NCBI RefSeq assembly: GCF_004340205.1
Contig: NZ_SLWB01000003.1
Span: 234,747-298,746, forward strand
Direction of reading: 5' to 3'
Origin: Acetobacteroides hydrogenigenes
GTDB lineage: Bacteria > Bacteroidota > Bacteroidia > Bacteroidales > ZOR0009
Length of the DNA stretch: 64,000 nt
Shown here in pieces: positions 24,374 to 33,046 of the stretch (position 1 is the first letter of the stretch; each line of letters opens with the position of its first letter). The notes under the pieces are model-generated. The model was not told where the DNA came from. It did not search any database and saw nothing but the letters and a program-made list of their open reading frames with translations. The position numbers and the translations under genes were made by a program.

Positions 24374-26086
24374 ATGATGAAGCTCACCAACGAGCAGGTT
24401 GCCATTGTGCAGGAGAATGCCGATGTGAAGGTTAATGCTGTTGCAGGTTCGGGGAAAACTACCACCATTATCGAGTATGCCCGGCAGCGGCAAAATGCTA
24501 GAGGAATGCTCTACATTGCCTTTAACAAGTCGGTGAAGCTGGAGGCCGAGCAGAAGTTCGCCCGTGCCGGACTATCGAACGTTAGGGTAGAGACTGCGCA
24601 TTCGTTGGCCTTTAAGCATGTGGTGATGGGTTCGGGCTACCGTGTCCGATTTGGCTACCAAACGCACGAACTGGTGCGCATTCTTTGCTTGGGTAGAAAT
24701 ATGGATATGGTGCACGCGCTTACCATTGCCAACCACGTTAACCGCTTTGCCGCCTACTTCTGCAACAGCCCAAGCCGAAAGGTGCAGGAGTTAAGCTACC
24801 TCGATGCGGTAAAGGACGAAGGGGCACGCCAGTTCGTACAGGCTAACTACGACACCATCGAGTACCTTACCCGTGTTTTCCTAGCCAAGATGGACAGTGG
24901 TGAGCTGGAGATCACGCACGACTTCTACCTGAAAAAGTTTCAGCTATCAAATCCAACGCTTCCCTACAGCCACCTGCTCTTCGACGAGGGGCAAGATGCC
25001 TCGGCGGCCATGCTCGATGTCTTTTTAAAGCAAAGAGGTACAAAACTAATTGTGGGTGATACGCACCAGCAAATCTACGGCTGGCGTTACGCCATCAACT
25101 CGCTGGAGTCGGTTGGCTTTAAGTCGCAGAACCTTTCCACCAGCTTCCGCTTTAACGGCGATGTGGCCGCGCTGGCGCAGAATATCCTGCAGCTAAAGAG
25201 CAACCTTAGCTCGTCTTTTGTACCTCCGTACATCAGCGGAATGGGCGATGCGTCGGGAGCAATCCATTCGAGGGCGTTTGTGGCGCGCACCAACATCAGC
25301 CTGCTCGATAAGGCCATCGAACTGCTCATCGACAAGAAAAAGGTGGGCAGCATCTACTTCGAGGGTAACATCAGCTCGTACACCTACGGCGACGAGGGTA
25401 CGTCGCTGCTAGACATCATTTACCTACAGCGTGGGGCTAAGGATAAGGTACGCGATGGGCTCATCGGATCGTTTAACGACATCTACGAGTTCGAGGAGTA
25501 CGTGGAGGAAACCGACGATGTGCAGCTGAAGTCAATGTTGGAGATGGTGAAGAAGTATGGGCCGGAGTTGCCAGCGCTCATCAACAAGATAAAGCAGAGC
25601 CACACCGAGGATAAGGATAAGTCTAAGGCCGATATTGTCTTCTCAACCGTGCACCGCTGTAAGGGCATGGAGTACGACGAGGTGACATTGGCCAATGACT
25701 TCTTCACCGAGGAGAAGCTGCGCCGCGAGTTTGCCATCAATCCGGCAAGGGTAGATGAACTGAGCGAGGAGGTTAACCTGCTCTATGTGGCGGCAACGCG
25801 AGCACGCAAGCGGCTAAACCTTCCTGTAGAGCTAAGGCTTGTAGACTATGCTATCTCGCAAACGGGCAGCGTGCGGGCGGTAGCCTCGCGCACCAAGATG
25901 GAGAAGACGATTGAGCCTGCAGCTACACCAAAACCAACCTCATCATACAAGGGTTGGAAACCAGATGACGATCGCAAGCTGGTGGAACTCTACGACAGGG
26001 GCTGGAGCATTACCGAAATCTCCGACTTTTTCGACCGCAGCAAGGGCGCCATCAAGATGCGGCTGCAGAAACTGGATATCTTTTAG
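24374..26086 (+). CDS. UvrD-family superfamily I helicase with C-terminal HTH
   Basis: 570 residues, shorter than UvrD/PcrA (~720). ATP-driven 3'-5' DNA unwinding is expected. Motifs: I NAVAGSGKTTT, Ia IAFNKSVK and VETAHSLAF, II LLFDEGQDAS, III VGDTHQQIYGWR, IV FVARTN, V STVHRCKGMEYDEV, VI LLYVAATRARKRL. The order and the DEGQD motif recall the Fbh1-like branch. Residues about 525-570 form a separate small helical domain with SYKGWKPDDDRKLVELYDRGW then SITEISDFFDRSKGAIKMRLQKL, a Myb/SANT-like or helix-turn-helix DNA-binding unit joined by a Pro/Thr-rich linker. Role in recombination or replication-fork repair is inferred. Met2 is an equally possible start. Confidence 0.88.
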   Translation: MMKLTNEQVAIVQENADVKVNAVAGSGKTTTIIEYARQRQNARGMLYIAFNKSVKLEAEQKFARAGLSNVRVETAHSLAFKHVVMGSGYRVRFGYQTHELVRILCLGRNMDMVHALTIANHVNRFAAYFCNSPSRKVQELSYLDAVKDEGARQFVQANYDTIEYLTRVFLAKMDSGELEITHDFYLKKFQLSNPTLPYSHLLFDEGQDASAAMLDVFLKQRGTKLIVGDTHQQIYGWRYAINSLESVGFKSQNLSTSFRFNGDVAALAQNILQLKSNLSSSFVPPYISGMGDASGAIHSRAFVARTNISLLDKAIELLIDKKKVGSIYFEGNISSYTYGDEGTSLLDIIYLQRGAKDKVRDGLIGSFNDIYEFEEYVEETDDVQLKSMLEMVKKYGPELPALINKIKQSHTEDKDKSKADIVFSTVHRCKGMEYDEVTLANDFFTEEKLRREFAINPARVDELSEEVNLLYVAATRARKRLNLPVELRLVDYAISQTGSVRAVASRTKMEKTIEPAATPKPTSSYKGWKPDDDRKLVELYDRGWSITEISDFFDRSKGAIKMRLQKLDIF

Positions 26087-26606
26087 GAGTTGCTTTGTTG
26101 GAATGATAAAAAAGTAGCCCCGGGCTGTCGCAGCTGGGGGCTAAGAAAAATAACTCATATTATATCTGATTATATAATCATTTTGTGCCAATAAGTAGCG
26201 GTAAAGCACATTTGAATGTTGTAATGCAAACCTACTATTCGAGTGTTAGCTGATCGTATTGGTTGGGTTAATTCTACATTATATTCAATCTTTTTTATCT
26301 GTTTTAATGACGGAATGTGCTTTGTTATTCCCCTGTTACTTGTATGTTAAGATGATGGTGTTGTGCTTAGCTGTAACTAAGCTCTACTAATGGGAGGATT
26401 GATATAAACGCCTTGCTGATTGTTCGTAATCCTACTCGCAGACGAATTATTTATGGCTTAGGGATGATTATTTTGTGGATTGAATATTACCTAAACGATA
26501 TCCATCGCCCTTTATAATTAATCATTTGATAAATCCGTTTTAAGCTTCAATTCTTGTTAGAGCCGTTTTTTTGTGGTGTAAATAAACATCACTAAAGAAG
26601 CTTTAC
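26087..26606. other. Long AT-rich upstream region of the TonB receptor
   Basis: A 520-bp gap. TAGCCCC / GGGGCTA (26115-26121 with 26137-26143) forms a hairpin after the helicase gene, with T-rich sequence only on its minus side. The rest is AT-rich with no ORF; its length suggests a long leader or regulatory region for the receptor, but I see no known riboswitch or operator. Confidence 0.5.
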
Positions 26607-29438
26607 ATGAGAAGTTTTGATCTGAAAGTTGCTCTATTATTTCTGATTACTTTCCTTTCATTAAATGCCAGCTCGCAGCAAGGTGGTAGGTGTACCATTA
26701 AGGGTGTGGTTAAGGACAAGGTAACTTCAGAGACTCTTATTGGTGCAAACGTAGCCATTAAGGGGCTACCTAAAGGTTCGACAACCAATATCAATGGAGA
26801 GTTTGAAATTGCAGTTACTCCAGGAACGTATGTATTAGTAGTAAGCTATATTTCCTACAATAAGGTAGAAACCGAAAAAATTCGTGTTGTGGCTGGTAAG
26901 CCTTCCGAGGTTAATATCCTGTTGGAACCCGAATCTAAGGCAATAGACGCTGTGGTGGTAAGCCGCAAACGAAGGGCTAACACCGAAATGTCGATGATTA
27001 CCACCATGAAGGCATCTTCGTTGGTAATGAGCGGCGTGTCGAGCCAGCAAATTGCTAAAACGCAGGATAGGGATGCTTCGGAGGTGGTGCGCCGTATTCC
27101 GGGGATTTCAATCATCGATGGTAAGTTTATTGTAATTCGTGGTCTCTCGCAGCGGTATAATAATGTGTGGATGAATGGTGCGGCGGTGCCCAGCTCCGAG
27201 TCGGACTCTCGTGCCTTTTCGTTCGACATGATCCCCAGCTCGCAGCTCGAGAATATAACCGTGGTAAAGTCGCCAGCACCAGAGTACCCTGCCGATTTCT
27301 CGGGTGGTTTCGTTCAGATTAACACCAAGGATGCCTCGGAATCGAACTCGCTGGAGCTCAGCTACGGCACCGGAATCAACGACCAAACGCAGTTCAAAAG
27401 CTTCAGGGTTGCACCAACAGGAGGTTTAGATTTCTTAGGATTTGATGATGGAACCCGAAGCCTCAAAGGTATTGTACCCTATCGCCTCAATAATGATGCT
27501 GCAAGTAACGCTTCGCAAATAAACGAGGTTACCCGTAACGGGTTTAACAACGATTGGAGCATAGATAGCTACAAGTCGTTTAAACGTCCCGACCAACGCT
27601 TCTCGCTAATGCTAAACCGTAAGATCGGCGTAGGTGACGATAGAAATATCAACCTTTCGTTTGCTGCCAACTACAGCAACAGCTACAAAGCGCTCCACAA
27701 CATTGAGAATGCGCTAATTGGCTCGTACGACATCGTAAACGATCGTCCCAACTACTTCTTTAAGTATACCGACAACCAGTACAACGCCGAGAGCAAGGTA
27801 GGTGCAATGCTAAATCTTACCTATGCGCTAAGCAGCAAGTCGTCGATACAGCTACGCAACGTCATCAACCAGTCGGGGCGTAACAGGCTTACCGAGCGTG
27901 TCGGCGAGCAGCTCAACAGCGGGTACTACCAGGAGAAGCAGGAGTTCCTATACACCAGTCGTCTTACCTATTCGGGTCAGCTTTCGGGGAACCATAATTT
28001 GGATGAAAAAGGGAAGTTTGATTGGAACTTAGGCTACTCGCTCTCCAACAAGAATCAGCCAGATAGAAGAACCATCTCTCGCGACCGTAACATCAACAAC
28101 CCGAACGAGCCCTTAGAGATCGACTTTAACGACACCAAGCGCCTTTTTGTCGACCTTAACGAGAACGTTTACTCGGGGGCTGCCAACTACCAGTACAGGA
28201 TTACGCGCTTGGGAAGCATTCTCCCAACGCTTAAGCTTGGAGCATATGGCGAGTACAAGAACCGCGATTATAATACCCGATCGTTCTACTACATACTAAA
28301 TGAAACCTCAGCCAACCAATCGCTAAAGTACCAGTCCAACGAGGAGGTCTTTCAGCAAAGTAACTTTGGTACCAGTAGCATTTACGCCTACGAGGATACT
28401 CGTAATACCGACAACTATAAAGCGGATAATACCCTTGGTGCTGGATATGTAGGAATTAATATCCCGATAAAGAAGTTCAACATCTACGGTGGTGTGCGCT
28501 TCGAGAACAACAGGATGAGCGTTACCAAGTACGTTTCGATGGACCCAACCGACTTTAGCACCAAGAAGACCAGCTACACCAAGTCGGATCTCTTTCCATC
28601 GCTAAACACCTCCTACAATATTAGCGATAAGCAGCTTGTGCGCTTAGCCTATGGGGCAACGGTAAACCGTCCAGAGTTCCGCGAGCTATCGCCATCAACC
28701 TACTACGACTTTGAACTCTTTAGCTTCGTAAAGGGTAACGAGAACCTGAAGACGTCGTACATCCAAAATGTTGACCTACGCTACGAGGTTTACCCTACCC
28801 CAGGCGAAATGCTCTCTGTAGCCCTCTTCTACAAGAACTTTAAGGATCCCATCGAATCGACCTACTTCGAGAATGCTGGTGGCTACACCTACTCGTACAC
28901 CAACGCCAAATCTGCTAACAATCTAGGTGTAGAGGTAGATATGAAGAAGGATTTGGGCTGGTTAGGGATGAAGAACTTCTCGCTATCGGTAAATGCCGCT
29001 TACATCTACAGCCGCGTAGAGTTCGATAAGGGCAACACGCTGGAGCATAGTCGTCCAATGCAGGGGCAGTCTCCCTATCTGGTAAATACGGGACTTTTCT
29101 ACCAAAATAGTAAGAATACGCTAACCTGTGGATTGCTCTACAACGTCATCGGAGAGCGAATTGTAGGGGTTGGCAGAAGGGTTGAGGGCAATCCGAACAT
29201 CTCGGTTCCCGACATCTACGAGCGCCCCCGCAATCTGATCGATTTTACCTTTAACGTAAAGCTAAGCAAGTACATTAACCTTAGCGGTGCTGCAAAGAAC
29301 CTGCTAAACGAGGATGTCGTTCTGGAACAAAAGGCCGAGTTTACCGATGCCAGCGGCGTATCGCAAACCCGAAATCAGGTAAAGCAAAAGTATAATCCGG
29401 GACGCAGCTACTCGCTCTCGCTAGGAATTAGGCTATAG
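26607..29438 (+). CDS. TonB-dependent outer-membrane receptor
   Basis: 943 residues with signal peptide (cut near residue 24, NASSQ). Residues about 30-115 are a carboxypeptidase-regulatory-like beta-sandwich (TIKGVVKDKVTSETLIGANV ... TTNINGEFEIAV ... VSYISYNKVE). The plug follows (about 140-240: DASEVVRRIPGISIIDGKFIVIRGL, FSFDMIPSSQLENITVVKSPAPEYPADFSGGFV), then the 22-stranded barrel to the final GRSYSLSLGIRL. It imports a scarce ligand with TonB energy. The ligand is not known; no SusD gene is beside it. Instead a surface beta-helix lipoprotein follows 105 bp downstream, probably as the partner. Confidence 0.93.
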   Translation: MRSFDLKVALLFLITFLSLNASSQQGGRCTIKGVVKDKVTSETLIGANVAIKGLPKGSTTNINGEFEIAVTPGTYVLVVSYISYNKVETEKIRVVAGKPSEVNILLEPESKAIDAVVVSRKRRANTEMSMITTMKASSLVMSGVSSQQIAKTQDRDASEVVRRIPGISIIDGKFIVIRGLSQRYNNVWMNGAAVPSSESDSRAFSFDMIPSSQLENITVVKSPAPEYPADFSGGFVQINTKDASESNSLELSYGTGINDQTQFKSFRVAPTGGLDFLGFDDGTRSLKGIVPYRLNNDAASNASQINEVTRNGFNNDWSIDSYKSFKRPDQRFSLMLNRKIGVGDDRNINLSFAANYSNSYKALHNIENALIGSYDIVNDRPNYFFKYTDNQYNAESKVGAMLNLTYALSSKSSIQLRNVINQSGRNRLTERVGEQLNSGYYQEKQEFLYTSRLTYSGQLSGNHNLDEKGKFDWNLGYSLSNKNQPDRRTISRDRNINNPNEPLEIDFNDTKRLFVDLNENVYSGAANYQYRITRLGSILPTLKLGAYGEYKNRDYNTRSFYYILNETSANQSLKYQSNEEVFQQSNFGTSSIYAYEDTRNTDNYKADNTLGAGYVGINIPIKKFNIYGGVRFENNRMSVTKYVSMDPTDFSTKKTSYTKSDLFPSLNTSYNISDKQLVRLAYGATVNRPEFRELSPSTYYDFELFSFVKGNENLKTSYIQNVDLRYEVYPTPGEMLSVALFYKNFKDPIESTYFENAGGYTYSYTNAKSANNLGVEVDMKKDLGWLGMKNFSLSVNAAYIYSRVEFDKGNTLEHSRPMQGQSPYLVNTGLFYQNSKNTLTCGLLYNVIGERIVGVGRRVEGNPNISVPDIYERPRNLIDFTFNVKLSKYINLSGAAKNLLNEDVVLEQKAEFTDASGVSQTRNQVKQKYNPGRSYSLSLGIRL

Positions 29439-29543
29439 AGAGTGAGTAGGGAATAGGGAGTAGTGAAAAAGATGTCCAACATCTAAAGTCTAGTATCTAG
29501 AATCTAACAAAACAACAATAACCAAATTTTAAAACCGAAAGCA
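29439..29543. repeat. Short fragment related to the sucD-flanking repeat
   Basis: GAGTAGGGAATAGGGAGTAG matches the core of the arms at 23051 and 24239. It is followed by ATCTAAAGTCTAGTATCTAGAATCTAAC with internal ATCTA repeats. It lies between receptor and lipoprotein genes. Confidence 0.6.
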
Positions 29544-31052
29544 ATGAAAAAGATGCTTACAAAGATTAACCTTGTAGCTGCAATGATGGTAATGCTGGCA
29601 CTTGTAACCAGCTGCAGCAAGGACGATGATTCACCTGTAAATCCTATTGTACCTGGTGATGCCATTGCCTGGAATGGAACAGCTATTGGCGATGGATCGA
29701 ATGCCTTCGAGGTAAAGGGAAAGTATGTAATCAAGAAGGGCGTTTACTCGCTAAAGGGATGGGTTTATGTAACCAGCGGATCGGAGCTTTACATCGAGCC
29801 GGGAACCATCATCAAGGGCGATAAGGCCACCAAGGCTTCGCTTATTGTAGAACCAGGTGGAAAGCTTTTTGCCGAAGGAACCCAAACCCAGCCAATCGTA
29901 TTTACCTCGGCACAAGCGCCTGGTAGCCGTAAGCCCGGCGATTGGGGTGGTTTGGTAATTCTAGGTAAGGCCAAGAATAACATTGGCCAGATGACCATCG
30001 AAGGTGGCTTGCGTACCCAGCATGGCGGTACCGACGATAACGATAACTCGGGTAAACTACGCTACGTGCGCATCGAGTTTGCCGGTTACCCTTTTGCAAC
30101 CGATCAGGAGATTAACGGTCTTACCCTTGGATCTGTAGGTAGAGGCACAACCATCGATCACGTTCAGGTATCGTACAGTAATGACGACTCTTTCGAGTGG
30201 TTTGGTGGCAGCGTTAACGCTAAGTATCTTGTTGCCTACCACGGTTGGGACGATGACTTCGATACCGACAATGGCTTCTCCGGAAAGATGCAGTACATGC
30301 TTTCGGTTCGTAACCCTAAGATTGCCGACAAGTCGGTTTCTAACTGCTTCGAGTCCGATAACAACGCGAGCGGAACGGCTGCCGAGCCTTTTACCTCTGC
30401 CGTATTCAGCAACGTTACCATTATTGGCCCCATCGGACAGGCTGCCGACTTTGCCAACACCACCACCTACATCAACGGAGGTAGCGTAAACCCCAACAAT
30501 GGCTCGGCTTTAGGCCAGTTTCAGGCAGCCATGCAGATTCGTAGAAACTCTCGCCTAAACATCTTTAATACCGTTGCTGCGGGTTACCCGGTTGGCATCA
30601 TGGTAGAGAACGATAAGGGAAGCGCAACTCAGGCAGCTGCTACTGCCGGAAACCTTACCGTTCAGAACGTGGTATTTGCAGGAATGACCATTCTTGGAAG
30701 CGACAAAAACAAAACCTGGTTAGACCAGCTGTCGACTGATGGAACCAACCTCGATGCCACTAAACCATCGTTCTCCAATGGCTACTTCTCGCGCGCAGGC
30801 GGTAGCAATAGCAACCTTGCCGCGATTGCCGATATGAAGATGAAGCAGCCCAACAGCATGGTCGCAAGTCCAAACTTCGGCCCAATGGCAGGTAGCCCGC
30901 TTGTAGGCAAGAGCAACCTGTTTACCAGCGCGCTTCTTCAGGATGCATGGTTCGATAAGGTTGACTTTATTGGAGCATTCAAGAGCGATGCCGATGCCGA
31001 CAACTGGTCAAAGGGTTGGACTAACTTCGATCCTCAGAACACCGTTTACTAG
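29544..31052 (+). CDS. Surface lipoprotein with right-handed beta-helix
   Basis: 502 residues. Lipobox VTSC24 followed by SKDDD; an acidic stretch right after the lipid Cys is the known Bacteroidota surface-export signal, so outer-face location is likely. The body shows regular short coils typical of a parallel beta-helix (KGWVYVTSGSELYIEPGTII, ASLIVEPGGKLFAEGTQTQP, GDWGGLVILGKA, GLTLGSVGRGTTIDHVQVS). Homologues lie next to TonB receptors of this type in Bacteroidota, where they are often mislabelled 'multidrug transporter'. It probably captures the receptor's ligand; the ligand is unknown. Co-transcribed with the receptor (105-bp gap, no terminator). Confidence 0.85.
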   Translation: MKKMLTKINLVAAMMVMLALVTSCSKDDDSPVNPIVPGDAIAWNGTAIGDGSNAFEVKGKYVIKKGVYSLKGWVYVTSGSELYIEPGTIIKGDKATKASLIVEPGGKLFAEGTQTQPIVFTSAQAPGSRKPGDWGGLVILGKAKNNIGQMTIEGGLRTQHGGTDDNDNSGKLRYVRIEFAGYPFATDQEINGLTLGSVGRGTTIDHVQVSYSNDDSFEWFGGSVNAKYLVAYHGWDDDFDTDNGFSGKMQYMLSVRNPKIADKSVSNCFESDNNASGTAAEPFTSAVFSNVTIIGPIGQAADFANTTTYINGGSVNPNNGSALGQFQAAMQIRRNSRLNIFNTVAAGYPVGIMVENDKGSATQAAATAGNLTVQNVVFAGMTILGSDKNKTWLDQLSTDGTNLDATKPSFSNGYFSRAGGSNSNLAAIADMKMKQPNSMVASPNFGPMAGSPLVGKSNLFTSALLQDAWFDKVDFIGAFKSDADADNWSKGWTNFDPQNTVY

Positions 31053-31160
31053 TGTTGTTTATAAAGCGAATCTGAAATTACATTTCAGAGAATTGGGCGG
31101 GGAGAATATATTCTTCCCGCTTCTATGCATTGGTATACTTTGCCATGCTATATTTGGCAT

Positions 31161-32309
31161 ATGAGGCAGCTTGCAGCTATAGTAGGTGTAATTCTTATTG
31201 GCCTTTCGGGCTATGCGCAGGGCAACCGAAAGGTCGACCGCTTTGTGCACTCGCCCTCAGTGGCTCGTATCAACGATGCCGACTCGCTATCGGCGCTTAT
31301 TGCCGAATCGTTTGGGCGCGAGTCGGACCGCCTACGCGCCGTGTACGGTTGGATATGCTCCAATATCGAATACGATGTAGCGCGTATGGCAAACCCTATT
31401 AGCTACCGTGGCGATTCAACAGTTAAGGTTACGCTCGCAAAGCGGAAGGCAATCTGCTCGGGCTATGCCGATCTCTTTATCAACCTATGTAAGCGGATTG
31501 ATATTAAGGCCTACTACGTTTCGGGGTACACCCGGCAGGATGGGGGAGTGGTCGATCAGGATCATGCCTGGGTGGCCGTGCGGCTAAAGAACGGGCAGTG
31601 GAAGCTCTTCGACCCCACCTGGGGGGCTAGTACCTGGCAGAATGGCGAGCTGGTTAAGCGGCTTTCCTTTGGGTACTTCATGCAGGAGCCTGCCGATTTC
31701 GTCAAATCGCACATGCCCTTCGACCCGATGTGGCAGCTGCTGTACCAGCCCATAACCACGGCGGAGTTTTACGGGCAAAAGGTGGCGAAGGATGCCAACT
31801 ACCTCTTCAACTACAGCGATTCGATATCTGCCGATCAGGTGCTGCCCGAGCCACAGATGTACGCCAACGCGATGCGCCGGATGGAGTGGGCGGGGATCGG
31901 GAACGAGTCGTCGGCCCGCTACTATGCGCTCCTGAAGCGCGAGCTGGCATTCGCTCTAGAAGCCGAACGGAGGCGGCTATCCGAGATGTGGCTCTACGCC
32001 TTCGAAGAGCTGGAGAAGAGCTACCAAACCAGCGTGGAGATGTACGAGCAGCTGCAGGTGCTCAAAACCGACTATGCCAGCCGAGGCGTCTCGGTTAGCC
32101 AGCTGCGGTACCAGTCGGACGTGCTGCTGGAGCACAGTAAAAGGTGTGCCGAGGCGCTGGCCGGGCTTCGGTTAAGCGAGCAGTCCGACCTGTCGCTCTG
32201 GCGCTCGTTAAGCCAGCGGGTGGCTCGTATGCATAACCTTATTGAGCAGCAGCATGGGCTTATCCTTCAAGCTACGAACCCGAATGCCGAGAAAGGCTCT
32301 ATTCGGTGA
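31161..32309 (+). CDS. Exported transglutaminase-like cysteine peptidase
   Basis: 382 residues from ATG 31161, which starts the signal peptide (MRQLAAIVGVILIGLSGYAQ); the upstream Met at 31125 would spoil it. The transglutaminase-like core lies at about residues 40-170: CSNIEYDVARM, KRKAICSGYADLF (catalytic Cys), DQDHAWVAVRL (His) and WKLFDPTWGAS (Asp), like Kyphoscoliosis-peptidase-type proteins. The C-terminal half is helical with coiled-coil character (EKSYQTSVEMYEQLQVL). It probably cleaves or crosslinks envelope proteins; substrate unknown. A TATATTTG box at 31149-31156 would give an almost leaderless transcript. The gene is convergent with the M13 peptidase across tandem array C. Confidence 0.87.
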   Translation: MRQLAAIVGVILIGLSGYAQGNRKVDRFVHSPSVARINDADSLSALIAESFGRESDRLRAVYGWICSNIEYDVARMANPISYRGDSTVKVTLAKRKAICSGYADLFINLCKRIDIKAYYVSGYTRQDGGVVDQDHAWVAVRLKNGQWKLFDPTWGASTWQNGELVKRLSFGYFMQEPADFVKSHMPFDPMWQLLYQPITTAEFYGQKVAKDANYLFNYSDSISADQVLPEPQMYANAMRRMEWAGIGNESSARYYALLKRELAFALEAERRRLSEMWLYAFEELEKSYQTSVEMYEQLQVLKTDYASRGVSVSQLRYQSDVLLEHSKRCAEALAGLRLSEQSDLSLWRSLSQRVARMHNLIEQQHGLILQATNPNAEKGSIR

Positions 32310-32340
32310 TGTTGCGCCCTAGCGCATTTTGAATAGGCTG

Positions 32341-32966
32341 ATGGGGATGTAAATTGGGTCGGCATCGATGCATTTTTGATGGTTGCCGATGCAATTTTGG
32401 TCAATGCCCCTTCTCGGAGAATCCTCGTCGATGTAAATTTGGTCGATGGGGGGTACAAATTGTATCGGCATCGATGCATTTTTGATGGTTGCCGATGCAA
32501 TTTTGGTCGATGCCCCTTCTCGGAGAATCCTCGTCGATGTAAATTTGGTCGATGGGGATATAAATTTGGTCGGCATCGATGCATTTTTGATGGTCGCCGA
32601 TGCAATTTTGGCCGACGCCTCCTCTCGGAGAACCCCCGTCGGTACAAATTCGGTCGATGGGGGTATAAATTTGGTCGGCATCGATGCATTTTTGATGGTC
32701 GCCGATGCAATTTTGGCCGATGCCCCCTCTCGGAGAACCCCCATCGGTGTAAATTCGGTCGATGGAGGTGTAAATTAGTCCGGCAGTTGTGTAAAATAGT
32801 CCAGTGGGTGTGGAAATTCCTCCAATTGATGTGCAAATTAGTCATGTGGATGTGCAAATTCATCCGATAGGTGTGAAGATTAGTCAGACAGCTGTGCAAA
32901 TTCATCCGGTGCTGGTGCAATTTGATCAGATACCCCCTCTCGGAGAAGCCCCATCGGTACAAGTAT
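32341..32966. repeat. Tandem array C, 105-bp (5x21) units plus 21-bp units
   Basis: Left part: GCATCGATGCATTTTTGATG recurs at 32362, 32468, 32573 and 32678 (spacing 106, 105, 105). Each 105-bp unit splits into five 21-bp blocks ending in ATTT/ATTC-like sequence. Right part (about 32768-32935): eight 21-bp blocks beginning GTGTAAATTAGTC or GTGCAAATTCATC. A final block repeats the CCCCTCTCGGAGAA motif of the big unit. The minus strand is open for 231 codons (heptads such as NLHIHMT), but the single-base length difference between two units shifts the repeat into another frame, which argues against translation. The array fills the gap between two convergent genes. Confidence 0.93.
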
Positions 32967-32992
32967 GGTACTTGTTAATGGTGCGAAAAACA

Positions 32993-33024
32993 AGAAAGGG
33001 GCACCCGTTGCCGGATGCCCCCAT
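32993..33024 (-). terminator. Terminator of the M13 peptidase gene
   Basis: GGGGCA / TGCCCC hairpin just after the stop; on the minus strand it is followed by TTTCTTGTTTTTC. Confidence 0.75.
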
Positions 33025-33046
33025 TTGTATAGCAGCTGCTAAAATG

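Noticed and set aside
26115..26143. Terminator of the helicase gene
   Set aside because: The stem is good, but the T run lies on the opposite strand. It is mentioned only within the gap description.
32267..32962. 231-codon minus-strand ORF with heptad repeats
   Set aside because: It overlaps the end of the transglutaminase gene, consists wholly of array C, and the repeat changes reading frame inside it. No start context or homology supports a protein.
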